7,751 nucleotides of DNA from Chloroflexota bacterium (lineage in GTDB: Bacteria; Chloroflexota; UBA6077; FW602-bin22; JACPQP01): contig JACPQP010000097.1 of the NCBI GenBank assembly GCA_016190465.1, positions 1 to 7,751 on the forward strand. Direction: 5' to 3'. Shown one piece after another: positions 1 to 5,637 of the stretch (position 1 is its first letter; each line of letters starts with the position of its first letter). Below the pieces are notes generated by a model that saw only the letters and a list, made by a program, of their open reading frames with translations, was not told the origin of the DNA and ran no database searches. The translations under genes and the position numbers were made by a program.

Positions 1-44
1 CGACGCCGTTCGCATCGGCCTCTCGCAATAATGCGCTTGGCGAG

Positions 45-53
45 TGGTAGACT
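45..53 (+). promoter_or_regulatory. Weak extended -10 promoter candidate for the GT39 gene
   Basis: TGGTAGACT matches an extended -10 element (TG, one base, then TAGACT, 4 of 6 matches to TATAAT). No convincing -35 box lies 16-18 bp upstream. If used, transcription would start near base 60 and give a leader of about 62 nt that includes the GGAGG at 98-102. The rest of 1-122 holds no gene I can support. Confidence 0.2.
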
Positions 54-97
54 GCTCGCTCGCCCATCTGGCCACGTGACACTGAATGAGGCGAACC

Positions 98-102
98 GGA
101 GG
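98..102 (+). promoter_or_regulatory. Shine-Dalgarno GGAGG upstream of the GT39 gene, poorly placed for GTG 123
   Basis: GGAGG is a strong ribosome-binding core, but 20 nt separate it from the GTG at 123. The only other in-frame codon at ideal distance (8 nt) is ATC at 111-113, which would add I-A-R-L to the N-terminus. The frame closes upstream at TGA 87-89. Either initiation is at GTG 123 with a long spacer, or it is at the rare AUC codon, or position 113 differs from the true base (ATG would give a perfect start). Confidence 0.5.
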
Positions 103-122
103 ACCTCGCTATCGCTAGACTC

Positions 123-2645
123 GTGCTCGTCAAGCGGTGGGTAGACGCTAGTCCTGATCGGCTGCCCCAGCTGGCTGTGCTCGGCCTCTGCCTTCTGGCG
201 CTGGGTTTGCGGCTCTATCGCCTCCCCGACGCGAACGTCTGGTGGGACGAGGGCTACGAGATCGCGCTCGCCCGCGAGAGCCTCGGGCGCATCGCCTGGG
301 TCACCGCGGCCGACGTGCATCCCCCGCTGCACTACTGGCTACTGCACCTGTGGTCGCGGCTGGCCGGGGAAAGCCCATTCGCTGGCCGGTTTCTCTCCGT
401 CTGGTGGGGCGTGCTTGCCGCGCCGCTGACGTACTGGCTTGGCCGTCGACTGCTCTCGTCGCCGGTCGCGCTCCTCGCCGCGGCGCTGGTCACGCTCAGC
501 CGCTTCCACGTCGAGTGGTCCCAACAGATCCGTATGTATACGCTGGCCATCGACCTGGCGATCCTCGCCCTCGGCTGGGCCTTCGCCTGGTGGCAGGGAG
601 CAGATCGGGCAACCTCTCCCCCCGACCCTCTCCCCGACACGGGGAGGGGAAGCCCACCGCGCGCCCTGTCGTCGGCACGGCAAGGGTGGGGGCATCGGAC
701 GGGTGGTCGCCAGCGGCGGGCTGAAGCTCCGGGCATCGCCGTGGTTACGGCGCTTGGCCTGGCCAACCTGTACCTGAGCATCCTGGTGCCACTGGTGCAG
801 ACGCTGGTCGTCACTCTCTTCGCGCTGGCCCCGGTCGGCGGCAAGCGGATCCCGCGCGCCCGGCTGCGGGGCTGGCTTGCCACGTTGTGCGTCGCCGCGG
901 CGCTGTATCTGCCGTGGTTCCTCTTCTTCCTCTCGCGGCCACGCTTCCAGGGGCGGGCGCTGGCCACCGTCGACCTTGGCACCTTCCTCTGGGCTTACCT
1001 CACGGCGTTGCCGCTGGGGATCTCGGCCTACCTGGACCGCTACCTGCCGCTGGCCATTCCCGCCGCGCTGCTTCTGCTGCTCGGCGCTGGCGCCGGTCTG
1101 GCCGCCCGCGTGCACCAGCGCGCGACGGCGCTTTGCCTGGCGTTGCTCGTGGTCCCGCCGTTTCTGGTCTACGCGATGACGTTCCCGAACCCGCTGTTCT
1201 CTTCGCCCAACCTCTTCGTCCGCTACCTGATCCTCTTCCTGCCGGCCTACCACCTCCTGTTGGGGCTGGCGCTCGCCACGCTCTGGCGATGGCCGGCTGT
1301 CGGGCTGGCCGCGGGCACCTTCCTGATCGGCATCCATCTTTGGGCGCTCGCCGACTACTATCCCTCGCGCCGACTCGCCGACGACTACCAGACGGTCGCT
1401 CGCTTCATTCAGGCCTATGCGCGCCCCGGCGATGCCGTGCTGCTCAACTCCGACCGCAACTGGCCGATCTTCATCTCGGCGTTCCCCAGCGACCTCCCGC
1501 GCTACGGGGTGGGCACGGAGACTCCGACGACGGCCGCCAGCGCCGCCGCCTCGCTGGGACCACTGGTCGCGCGCCATCCCGGAATCTGGCTCGTTACCTC
1601 GGATGAGTCGTACGACGCCGATCCGGAAGGCCACGTTCCTCGCTGGCTCACCACCCACGCCCACCTGGCCGGCGAGCTGAGCCTGCCCCACCGAAAGGTT
1701 GCCCTCTACACGACGACGACCGACCGGGATCTGCGTGGACAGACGACGCTGCTCCCGGACGTGCCACGCGACGTCACCTTCCTGCTTGCCGGCCGGGAAC
1801 TGCTGCTGGTCGGATACGACCAGCCCCTCCGGGACGCCATCGCGGGCGAGACGATCCCCCTAGCACTCTTCTGGCGTGCCGAGGGGTCGCTCCAGGACTG
1901 CTGCGACCTGCGTCTCCGCCTGCGCGACCGGGACCGTGACCTCCAGATCCGCCGGTTGCCGATCCGCCCGGGGATCTCGCTCGATCGGCTCGTCGGCACT
2001 CACCGCGCCGATTACCCCCTCTCGGTGCCGGCCGCCCTCCCGCCGGGACGCTATCCGCTGGAGATCGAGGTCGTCGATCGTGACTCCGGCGAGGCGATGC
2101 CAGTGCTCGGGGGCGGCCGACGTGCCGTTCGTCTGGGAGTGATCGACGTCAGGCCCTCAGCTCCGGAGCGGTCACCAACGCCTAGCGTGGAGCGCGACGC
2201 GAGGGTCGGGCCGTTCTTCAGACTCGTCGGGTACGATCTGGCGTCCGATTCGGCGGCGGATTCGTTGCACCTGCGCCCGGGGGCGGCGCTGACTGTGCAG
2301 CTCCACTGGCGCGACGAGGCCGCGACCGAGCACCGGTACACGGTGTTCGTTCAGCTCGTCGGCGACCAGGAGAACCCGGCCACGCGCACTCCCGTGTGGG
2401 CGCAACACGACGGCTATCCCCAGGAAGGGAGGCGCCCCACCGACACGTGGGTTCCGGGCGAGCGTGTCCTGGACCGTCACCCGCTGACCCTCCCGGCGAG
2501 TATGCCTCCCGGTCGCTACTGCCTGATCGTCGGTATGTACGACCTCGCCACGGGCGAGCGGCTGACGGTGAGCGATGAGTCGGGGAGCGCGGGCGACCAC
2601 GTCGCGCTGGACGACGTCGTGGTCGGGTCTGACCTCACCCCCTAG
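123..2645 (+). CDS. GT39 (PMT_2/ArnT-like) membrane glycosyltransferase with C-terminal beta-sandwich repeats
   Basis: Predicted integral-membrane GT-C glycosyltransferase of 840 residues. Members of this family move a sugar from a polyprenyl-phosphate donor to a lipid, protein or glycan acceptor on the outer side of the membrane. TM1 lies at about residues 14-31. It is followed by the first outer loop with WWDEGY (D42, E43; the Asp is the catalytic base in this family), then the hallmark HPPLHYW (66-72) and RMYTLA (137-142). Further hydrophobic helices run to about residue 410. Residues about 420-560 resemble the soluble extension common in such proteins (ARPGDAVLL). Two related beta-sandwich segments follow, at about 565-695 and 715-840, ending in PPGRYPLEIEV and PPGRYCLIVGMYD. 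Residues about 161-203 are a repeat-encoded insert in a loop between helices. The start is taken as GTG, but the GGAGG at 98-102 is 20 nt away (see separate entry). The gene is convergent with the GT2 gene. Acceptor and sugar cannot be read from the sequence. Confidence 0.9.
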   Translation: MLVKRWVDASPDRLPQLAVLGLCLLALGLRLYRLPDANVWWDEGYEIALARESLGRIAWVTAADVHPPLHYWLLHLWSRLAGESPFAGRFLSVWWGVLAAPLTYWLGRRLLSSPVALLAAALVTLSRFHVEWSQQIRMYTLAIDLAILALGWAFAWWQGADRATSPPDPLPDTGRGSPPRALSSARQGWGHRTGGRQRRAEAPGIAVVTALGLANLYLSILVPLVQTLVVTLFALAPVGGKRIPRARLRGWLATLCVAAALYLPWFLFFLSRPRFQGRALATVDLGTFLWAYLTALPLGISAYLDRYLPLAIPAALLLLLGAGAGLAARVHQRATALCLALLVVPPFLVYAMTFPNPLFSSPNLFVRYLILFLPAYHLLLGLALATLWRWPAVGLAAGTFLIGIHLWALADYYPSRRLADDYQTVARFIQAYARPGDAVLLNSDRNWPIFISAFPSDLPRYGVGTETPTTAASAAASLGPLVARHPGIWLVTSDESYDADPEGHVPRWLTTHAHLAGELSLPHRKVALYTTTTDRDLRGQTTLLPDVPRDVTFLLAGRELLLVGYDQPLRDAIAGETIPLALFWRAEGSLQDCCDLRLRLRDRDRDLQIRRLPIRPGISLDRLVGTHRADYPLSVPAALPPGRYPLEIEVVDRDSGEAMPVLGGGRRAVRLGVIDVRPSAPERSPTPSVERDARVGPFFRLVGYDLASDSAADSLHLRPGAALTVQLHWRDEAATEHRYTVFVQLVGDQENPATRTPVWAQHDGYPQEGRRPTDTWVPGERVLDRHPLTLPASMPPGRYCLIVGMYDLATGERLTVSDESGSAGDHVALDDVVVGSDLTP
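611..650 (+). repeat. REP-like palindromic repeat inside the GT39 coding region
   Basis: A C-rich lead (CCTCTCCCCCCGA) is followed by a hairpin. CCTCTCCCCG (627-636) pairs with CGGGGAGGGG (640-649) over 10 bp with one G-T wobble, around the loop ACA. The form is lead CCTC-CCCCC, then a CCCTCTCCC arm, loop and GGGAGGGG arm. It is the same as the array at 3676-3780 when that is read on the minus strand. It is translated as SPPDPLPDTGRG, aligning in frame with GPHPHPLSHRERG of the GT2 gene. The surrounding residues (about 161-203, bases 603-731) are rich in R, G, P and S and interrupt the hydrophobic pattern, so the inserted DNA probably extends to about base 731. Confidence 0.65.
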
Positions 2646-2704
2646 CGCTTGCTCAACGTCACTGCTCCCCGCTCTAGCACCCTCTCTGACGCGGGGACGG
2701 GGAG
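2634..2704. repeat. Degenerate repeat copy and possible bidirectional terminator between convergent genes
   Basis: The 63-bp gap between the GT39 stop (2643-2645) and the GT2 stop (2709-2711) holds an exact 7-bp inverted repeat: CTCCCCG at 2665-2671 and CGGGGAG at 2698-2704, loop 26 nt. A second CGGGGA lies at 2692-2697 and a CCCTCTC at 2680-2686. With the CCTCACCCCC at 2633-2642, which overlaps the GT39 stop codon, this resembles a decayed copy of the repeat found in both flanking genes. There is no U-tract on either strand, so a terminator role is inferred only from its position. Confidence 0.4.
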
Positions 2705-2708
2705 GCGC

Positions 2709-3554
2709 TCAGCGCAACTGTCGGGAGATGGCCAGCGCCACCGCGAGCAGTCCGGTGGCGAGGGGGCCGTAGTGCTTCTGGTAGAAGCGGTGGAGACTCC
2801 GATAGTAGTCGGCTCGACGGCGGGCATCGGCGCGGTCGGCGCGACTCCGGTGGACGACGCGCACCGTCGGGACCCACCACACCCACCAACCGGCGGCGCG
2901 AAGCCGTCGGCACAGGTCGTTGTCCTCGAAGTACATGAAGAACGTCTCGTCCAGCCCACCAACCGCGGTCAGAGCGGCGCGCCGGAGCAGCATGGCGGCG
3001 CCACTGACCCAATCCACCGGACGCGGTGCGCCGCCGGCCCAATCGTGAAGCGCCCGGCCCACCAGCAGCGCCCAGACGCCTCGGACGATCAGGTATCCCA
3101 GCGCAGGATCGGCGCCGTAGGAGAAGGGCTGGGGCTGGCCGTCTTCGCTGACGAGCGCCGGACCGATCGCGCCGACCGCGGGGTAGGCGTCGAGCCAGGC
3201 GACCAGCACCGCCAGCCCACCGGGCGGCAGCACAGTATCGTGGTTGAGCAGGAGGACGTACTCACCGCGGGCGACGGCGATGCCCTGGTTGACCGCCGCG
3301 GCGAAACCGACGTTCTGCGCGTTGGCGACAAGGTGTGCCGCGATGAGCGGCTGTCCGGAGGCAGCGTCGCGGGGGGCCAGATCATTCCCTGGCGAGTCCC
3401 CGGCGGGGTAGCCGGACGAACAGTCCATCCGGGCTATTCGTGGGGTTGCTCCGCCGCGATCTTCACGGGCGCTCTCGTCCCGTCCCACCACGGCGATCCA
3501 GGACCGCACCACGTCCGGCGTCCCATCCGTCGACGCGTTGTCGACGACGATCAC
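2709..3554 (-). CDS. Family 2 (GT-A fold) glycosyltransferase, 3' part of a gene interrupted by an amber codon
   Basis: This is the catalytic body of a GT2 enzyme resembling bacterial rhamnosyltransferase-type proteins, which would add a nucleotide-activated sugar to a growing glycan in the cytoplasm. It shows IVVDNASTDGTPDVV (residues 2-16), NVGFAAAVNQG (81-91), the metal-binding Asp of LLNHDT (D106), DWVSGAAML (181-189) and the acidic catalytic-site motif MYFEDNDLCRRL (E210, D211). Near the C-terminus there is a HR.RAD segment and a short hydrophobic stretch. The spacing from DNAS to NVGF is about 76 residues, where about 32 is usual; residues about 20-70 are an insertion holding three hairpins in the DNA. 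The GTG at 3554 is only the first start in the open stretch. The natural frame continues upstream through TAG (3578-3576) into the 5' part at 3803-3576, which carries the first beta-strand (LSIVIPSCN). A protein starting at 3554 would lack part of the nucleotide-binding fold and is probably inactive. Sugar specificity is unknown. Confidence 0.75.
   Translation of the reverse strand: MIVVDNASTDGTPDVVRSWIAVVGRDESAREDRGGATPRIARMDCSSGYPAGDSPGNDLAPRDAASGQPLIAAHLVANAQNVGFAAAVNQGIAVARGEYVLLLNHDTVLPPGGLAVLVAWLDAYPAVGAIGPALVSEDGQPQPFSYGADPALGYLIVRGVWALLVGRALHDWAGGAPRPVDWVSGAAMLLRRAALTAVGGLDETFFMYFEDNDLCRRLRAAGWWVWWVPTVRVVHRSRADRADARRRADYYRSLHRFYQKHYGPLATGLLAVALAISRQLR
3376..3436 (-). repeat. Run of three hairpins forming an in-frame insert in the GT2 gene
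   Basis: Three inverted repeats follow each other closely (plus-strand reading). GCCAG 3376-3380 pairs with CTGGC 3389-3393 (loop 8 nt). CCCC 3398-3401 pairs with GGGG 3405-3408 (loop GGC). TAGCCGGA 3409-3416 pairs with TCCGGGCTA 3428-3436 (8 bp with one bulged G, loop 11 nt). They fall in the centre of the stretch (bases about 3345-3497) that is extra compared with the normal GT2 spacing. This suggests a small mobile or REP/MITE-like unit that kept the reading frame. Its exact ends and any target duplication are not clear. Confidence 0.45.
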
Positions 3555-3575
3555 CTCGGCGGTGAGTGTTCCCCC

Positions 3576-3803
3576 CTACGCGAGCGCCGGCGGGATGCTG
3601 GGCAGACAGTCCGCGAGCAGGTGGGCCGCGTTACAGCTGGGGATCACGATCGAGAGGTCAGGCCCCCTCCTCTCCCCCCTCTCCCTGTGGGAGAGGGGAT
3701 GGGGGTGAGGGCCCCCCCTCTCCCGCTGGGAGAGGGGACGGGGGTGAGGGCCCCCCTGGGAGAAGGCTGGGGTGAGGGCGTCCACCATCCTGACCCCCGT
3801 CAC
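3576..3803 (-). pseudogene. 5' part of the same GT2 gene, ending at the premature TAG
   Basis: This reads 75 codons from GTG 3803 to TAG 3578-3576. Residues 49-75 (DLSIVIPSCN, LLADCLPSI) are the canonical GT2 N-terminus: beta-1 strand and first helix. Seven codons after the TAG, in the same frame, the conserved IVVDNASTDG follows. So this is one gene of 365 codons (3803-2709, counting both stops) with a nonsense codon, not a frameshift. The start is supported by a GTGA overlap with the ATPase stop codon (TGA 3802-3800), typical of translational coupling. Residues about 9-47 (bases 3779-3663) are encoded by the tandem repeat, so a repeat block separates the coupled start from the enzyme fold. 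Whether the TAG is genuine, an assembly error or read through cannot be decided from the sequence. Confidence 0.7.
3676..3780 (-). repeat. Tandem palindromic repeat array (two full units, one partial) in the GT2 N-terminal coding region
   Basis: Unit 1: CCCCTCTCCC (3676-3685), loop TGT, GGGAGAGGGG (3689-3698), tail ATGGGGGTGAGGGCCC. Unit 2: CCCCTCTCCC (3715-3724), loop GCT, GGGAGAGGGG (3728-3737), tail ACGGGGGTGAGGGCCC. Both stems are 10 perfect base pairs and the period is 39 bp. From 3754 a partial unit lacks the left arm (CTGGGAGAAGG, then TGGGGTGAGGG). On the minus strand the array is translated as the repeated peptide GPHPRPLSQRERG / GPHPHPLSHRERG. The 39-bp period is a multiple of three, so extra units preserve the frame. 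The pattern resembles widely scattered REP-like palindromes in high-G+C bacteria (recalled, not searched). Confidence 0.85.
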
Positions 3804-4579
3804 AATCGAGGCCCGTCGGCCACAAACGAGGCGCGATAGGCGGCGATCCCCGCCTCGACCGGGCCGACGTAGCGGACCGTGCCCCGATCAAGCCAGATGA
3901 CGCGGTCACACAGCGCGCGCACCGTGTCGAGCGCGTGGGAGACGTAGATGGCGGTGACGCCTCCCTGTTTCAGCTCCCTCAGTCGGTCGAGACAGCGCCG
4001 CTGGAACGCCTCATCGCCAACCGCCAGCACTTCGTCGACCAGCAGGACGTCGGGCTCGGCGTGCGCCGCGATCGCGAAGGCGAGGCGCATGTACATCCCG
4101 GACGAGTACCGCTTCACCGGCACGTCGATGAACGGCTCCAGTTCGGCGAAGGCGACGATCTGAGCGAATCTGCGGCGCAGGTCCGCCTGGCTGAGACCGA
4201 GCAGCGCGCCGTTGAGGAAGACGTTGTCGCGGCCGGAGAAGTCGGGATGAAAGCCCGCGCCCAGCTCGATCAGCGCCGAGACCTGGCCCCGGACGATCAC
4301 TCGGCCCCGGGTCGGCCGCATGATGCCGGTCAGCAGCTTGAGCGTCGTACTCTTCCCCGAGCCGTTGGCTCCGATCAACCCGACGGTGTCGCCTGCCGCC
4401 ACCGTCCACGACACACCACGCAGGGCCCAGAACTCGTCCTCGGTCCGACCGTGGGGCCGACCCCGGAGCATGTCCAGCAGGCTGCGCGGCTGGTCGTGTT
4501 GCACCCAGAACCGTCGCCAGACGTCGGCGAGCTCGATGGCCGGGCCATCGGCTCGCGTGGATCCAGGACGCTCACTCAT
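3800..4579 (-). CDS. ABC transporter ATP-binding protein for polysaccharide/teichoic-acid-type export (Wzt/TagH/KpsT-like)
   Basis: This is the nucleotide-binding subunit (259 residues) that would drive export of a lipid-linked glycan with the permease encoded just upstream. Visible motifs are Walker A GANGSGKST (70-78), the family-typical ELGAGFHPDFSGRDNV (105-120), signature YSSGMYMRLAFA (158-169; SSGM replaces the classic LSGGQ, as is usual in this subfamily), Walker B VLLVDEVLAVGD (178-189; D182, E183) and H-loop His215 in YVSHAL. It ends soon after the ATPase domain, so it lacks the C-terminal carbohydrate-binding domain of long Wzt proteins and is closer in length to KpsT/TagH ATPase domains. 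ATG 4579 is the only possible start: an in-frame TGA lies at 4588-4586 and no later start codon precedes the conserved fold. No Shine-Dalgarno sequence is evident. It follows the permease by 51 bp and overlaps the GT2 start by GTGA, so the three genes form one transcription unit. Confidence 0.92.
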   Translation of the reverse strand: MSERPGSTRADGPAIELADVWRRFWVQHDQPRSLLDMLRGRPHGRTEDEFWALRGVSWTVAAGDTVGLIGANGSGKSTTLKLLTGIMRPTRGRVIVRGQVSALIELGAGFHPDFSGRDNVFLNGALLGLSQADLRRRFAQIVAFAELEPFIDVPVKRYSSGMYMRLAFAIAAHAEPDVLLVDEVLAVGDEAFQRRCLDRLRELKQGGVTAIYVSHALDTVRALCDRVIWLDRGTVRYVGPVEAGIAAYRASFVADGPRL

Positions 4580-4594
4580 CTGCGTTCATCTGCG
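4576..4594. repeat. Short direct repeat TCATCTGCG x2 that contains the ATPase start codon
   Basis: TCATCTGCG occurs at 4576-4584 and 4586-4594 (period 10 bp). On the minus strand this reads CGCAGATGAACGCAGATGA, and the second ATG is the ATPase start. The first ATG opens only a five-codon frame (M-N-A-D-E). Similar CGCAGATGAA direct repeats recur in many bacterial genomes, as I recall. Two units alone could be chance. Confidence 0.4.
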
Positions 4595-4630
4595 GTTTCG
4601 TCACCCCGCGGCGAAGTGTCTCCGGCCGTC

Positions 4631-5479
4631 TCACGCGGTCTCCGCGAACAGGGGCTCGAGACGCTTGAACAGCGCGTAGCCACCGATCAGGGTGACGAGC
4701 GAGAGCGCAGCGGCCAGGACGAGCTCCGGCCCGTCCGGGAGCTGTCCCACCAGGATCGTCCGCCGGAGCGCGTCGACGATCGGGACCAGGGGGTTAAGAA
4801 GGAAGAGCGGGCGCAGGTGTGGCGGGATCAGCTCGGAGGGGTAGAGGACCGGCGTCAGGAACATCCAGAGCGAAAGGACGATCGAGAGCAACTGGCCAAC
4901 GTCGCGGTAGAAGAGGTTGCCCGCCGCGGCGAGCAGGCCGAGCCCGGTAACCAGCGCGCCCTCGATGGCCAGGATGAACGGCACGAGCAGGAGAGTCCAG
5001 CGTGGGGGCAAACCCCAGGCGAGCATCACCACGTGCAGCACGAGCAGGGCGCAGCCGAGATCGACCAGGCGGGCGACGACGGCGGCGACCGGGAGCGCCT
5101 CGCGAGGGAAGCTCACCTTGGCGACGAGCGCGGACAGCCCGACCAGACTGCCGGTGGCGCTGGCGAGCGAGTTCGCGAAGAAGTTCCAGGCGAGCAAGCC
5201 GCAGAGCACGAAGACCGGGTAGGGGGTGCCGCCGGTCGGCACGCGCACGACGAATGAGAAGACGACGGTGAAGACGGCCGCGGTCGCCAGCGGGTTGAGG
5301 ACGGTCCAGTAGATGCCGAGGATCGACTGGCGATACCGGGCCTTCACGTCGCGCTGGGCGAGCACCCAGACCAGCTCACGAGCGGCCCAGACCCGAGCGC
5401 ACCAGGTGGGCAGACCGCCATCCGGTGCGGCCGAGTCGTAGACGATGGGGCGGGGAGCGAGGCGCATCGACGCGTTCAT
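4631..5479 (-). CDS. ABC-2 type permease for polysaccharide export (Wzm/TagG/KpsM-like)
   Basis: This is the membrane subunit of the exporter (282 residues), expected to act as a dimer with the ATPase encoded 51 bp downstream. An amphipathic N-terminal segment carries the family signature ELVWVLAQRDVKARYRQS (35-52) and LGIYWTVLNPL (54-64). Other characteristic stretches are KVSFPREALP (121-130), NLFYRDVGQLL (188-198), FLTPVLYPSELIP (207-219) and NPLVPIVDALRR (229-240). About six hydrophobic helices are visible, near 57-78, 88-108, 133-153, 161-183, 197-214 and 252-271, as expected for ABC-2 exporters. The ATG at 5479 is preferred because a leaderless promoter ends just before it. ATG 5467 (M5) is an alternative. 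There is no Shine-Dalgarno motif for either. Length and motifs look complete. The exported glycan (O-antigen, capsule or teichoic-acid-like) cannot be told from the sequence. Confidence 0.92.
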   Translation of the reverse strand: MNASMRLAPRPIVYDSAAPDGGLPTWCARVWAARELVWVLAQRDVKARYRQSILGIYWTVLNPLATAAVFTVVFSFVVRVPTGGTPYPVFVLCGLLAWNFFANSLASATGSLVGLSALVAKVSFPREALPVAAVVARLVDLGCALLVLHVVMLAWGLPPRWTLLLVPFILAIEGALVTGLGLLAAAGNLFYRDVGQLLSIVLSLWMFLTPVLYPSELIPPHLRPLFLLNPLVPIVDALRRTILVGQLPDGPELVLAAALSLVTLIGGYALFKRLEPLFAETA

Positions 5480-5487
5480 CGGCCGGG

Positions 5488-5516
5488 ATTGTAGGGCAGA
5501 CCACGGCCCGGCGCAA
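5488..5516 (-). promoter_or_regulatory. Candidate leaderless promoter of the permease-ATPase-GT2 operon
   Basis: On the minus strand, TTGCGC (5516-5511) and TACAAT (5493-5488) are separated by exactly 17 bp. TACAAT matches the sigma70-type -10 consensus at 5 of 6 bases. TTGCGC keeps the TTG of the -35 box. Only 8 nt (CCCGGCCG) separate the -10 box from ATG 5479, so transcription should start within one or two bases of the start codon. This explains the lack of a ribosome-binding site. Confidence 0.5.
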
Positions 5517-5556
5517 GGCCCGCGGGGCGACGGGGCGTGACCCGACGGGGCTGATC

Positions 5557-5605
5557 TGAAATACGCTGCCGCCCGTCAGTCTGCTATCGGCGGCGTCGTA
5601 TTTCA
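5557..5605. repeat. Long imperfect inverted repeat between the lipoprotein and permease genes
   Basis: TGAAATACG-CT-GCCGCC (5557-5573) pairs with GGCGGC-GT-CGTATTTCA (5589-5605): 17 positions with two central mismatches and a 15-nt loop. It lies 75-123 bp past the lipoprotein stop and about 80 bp upstream of the permease ATG. It could end transcription of the lipoprotein gene, although no free U-tract follows on the minus strand. It could also be a regulatory or REP-type element. Confidence 0.6.
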
Positions 5606-5615
5606 TCGGCGGTGG

Positions 5616-5630
5616 TGCCCCGAAGGGGCA
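5616..5630. terminator. Compact GC hairpin downstream of the lipoprotein gene
   Basis: TGCCCC (5616-5621), loop GAA, GGGGCA (5625-5630): a perfect 6-bp stem with a triloop. It sits 50-64 bp past the lipoprotein stop codon on the minus strand and just before the longer inverted repeat. No U-run follows, so a termination role is only a guess from its placement. Confidence 0.3.
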
Positions 5631-5637
5631 TGAGGAA

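Noticed and set aside
1..15. Possible minus-strand start codon (ATG at 15-13) of a divergent gene leaving the window
   Set aside because: Only five codons are visible and the upstream AGAGG is too close to be a convincing ribosome site.
2..31. Possible last codons of an upstream plus-strand gene (D-A-V-R-I-G-L-S-Q-stop)
   Set aside because: Nine codons are too few to tell a real gene end from chance, and another frame is also open here.
73..78. CACGTG palindrome upstream of the GT39 gene
   Set aside because: A single 6-bp palindrome is expected by chance in G+C-rich DNA and there is no further context.
339..1691. 450-codon open frame on the minus strand opposite the GT39 gene
   Set aside because: Its composition is R/Q/E/G-rich without any domain or hydrophobic pattern. 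It mirrors a well-supported membrane enzyme on the other strand and is an artefact of high G+C.
3676..3780. CRISPR array or direct-repeat origin
   Set aside because: The units are contiguous and palindromic with no unique spacers, and they lie inside a coding frame. They are a REP-like tandem repeat.
2649..3839. 396-codon plus-strand open frame opposite the GT2 gene
   Set aside because: It runs uninterrupted across the GT2 amber site and the repeats, but it has no recognisable motif and a low-complexity composition. The minus strand carries clear GT2 motifs.
3935..5257. 440-codon plus-strand open frame spanning the ATPase, the gap and the permease
   Set aside because: Its charged R/E/D/Q-rich text is antisense to two clear ABC transporter genes. 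No start signal or domain was seen.
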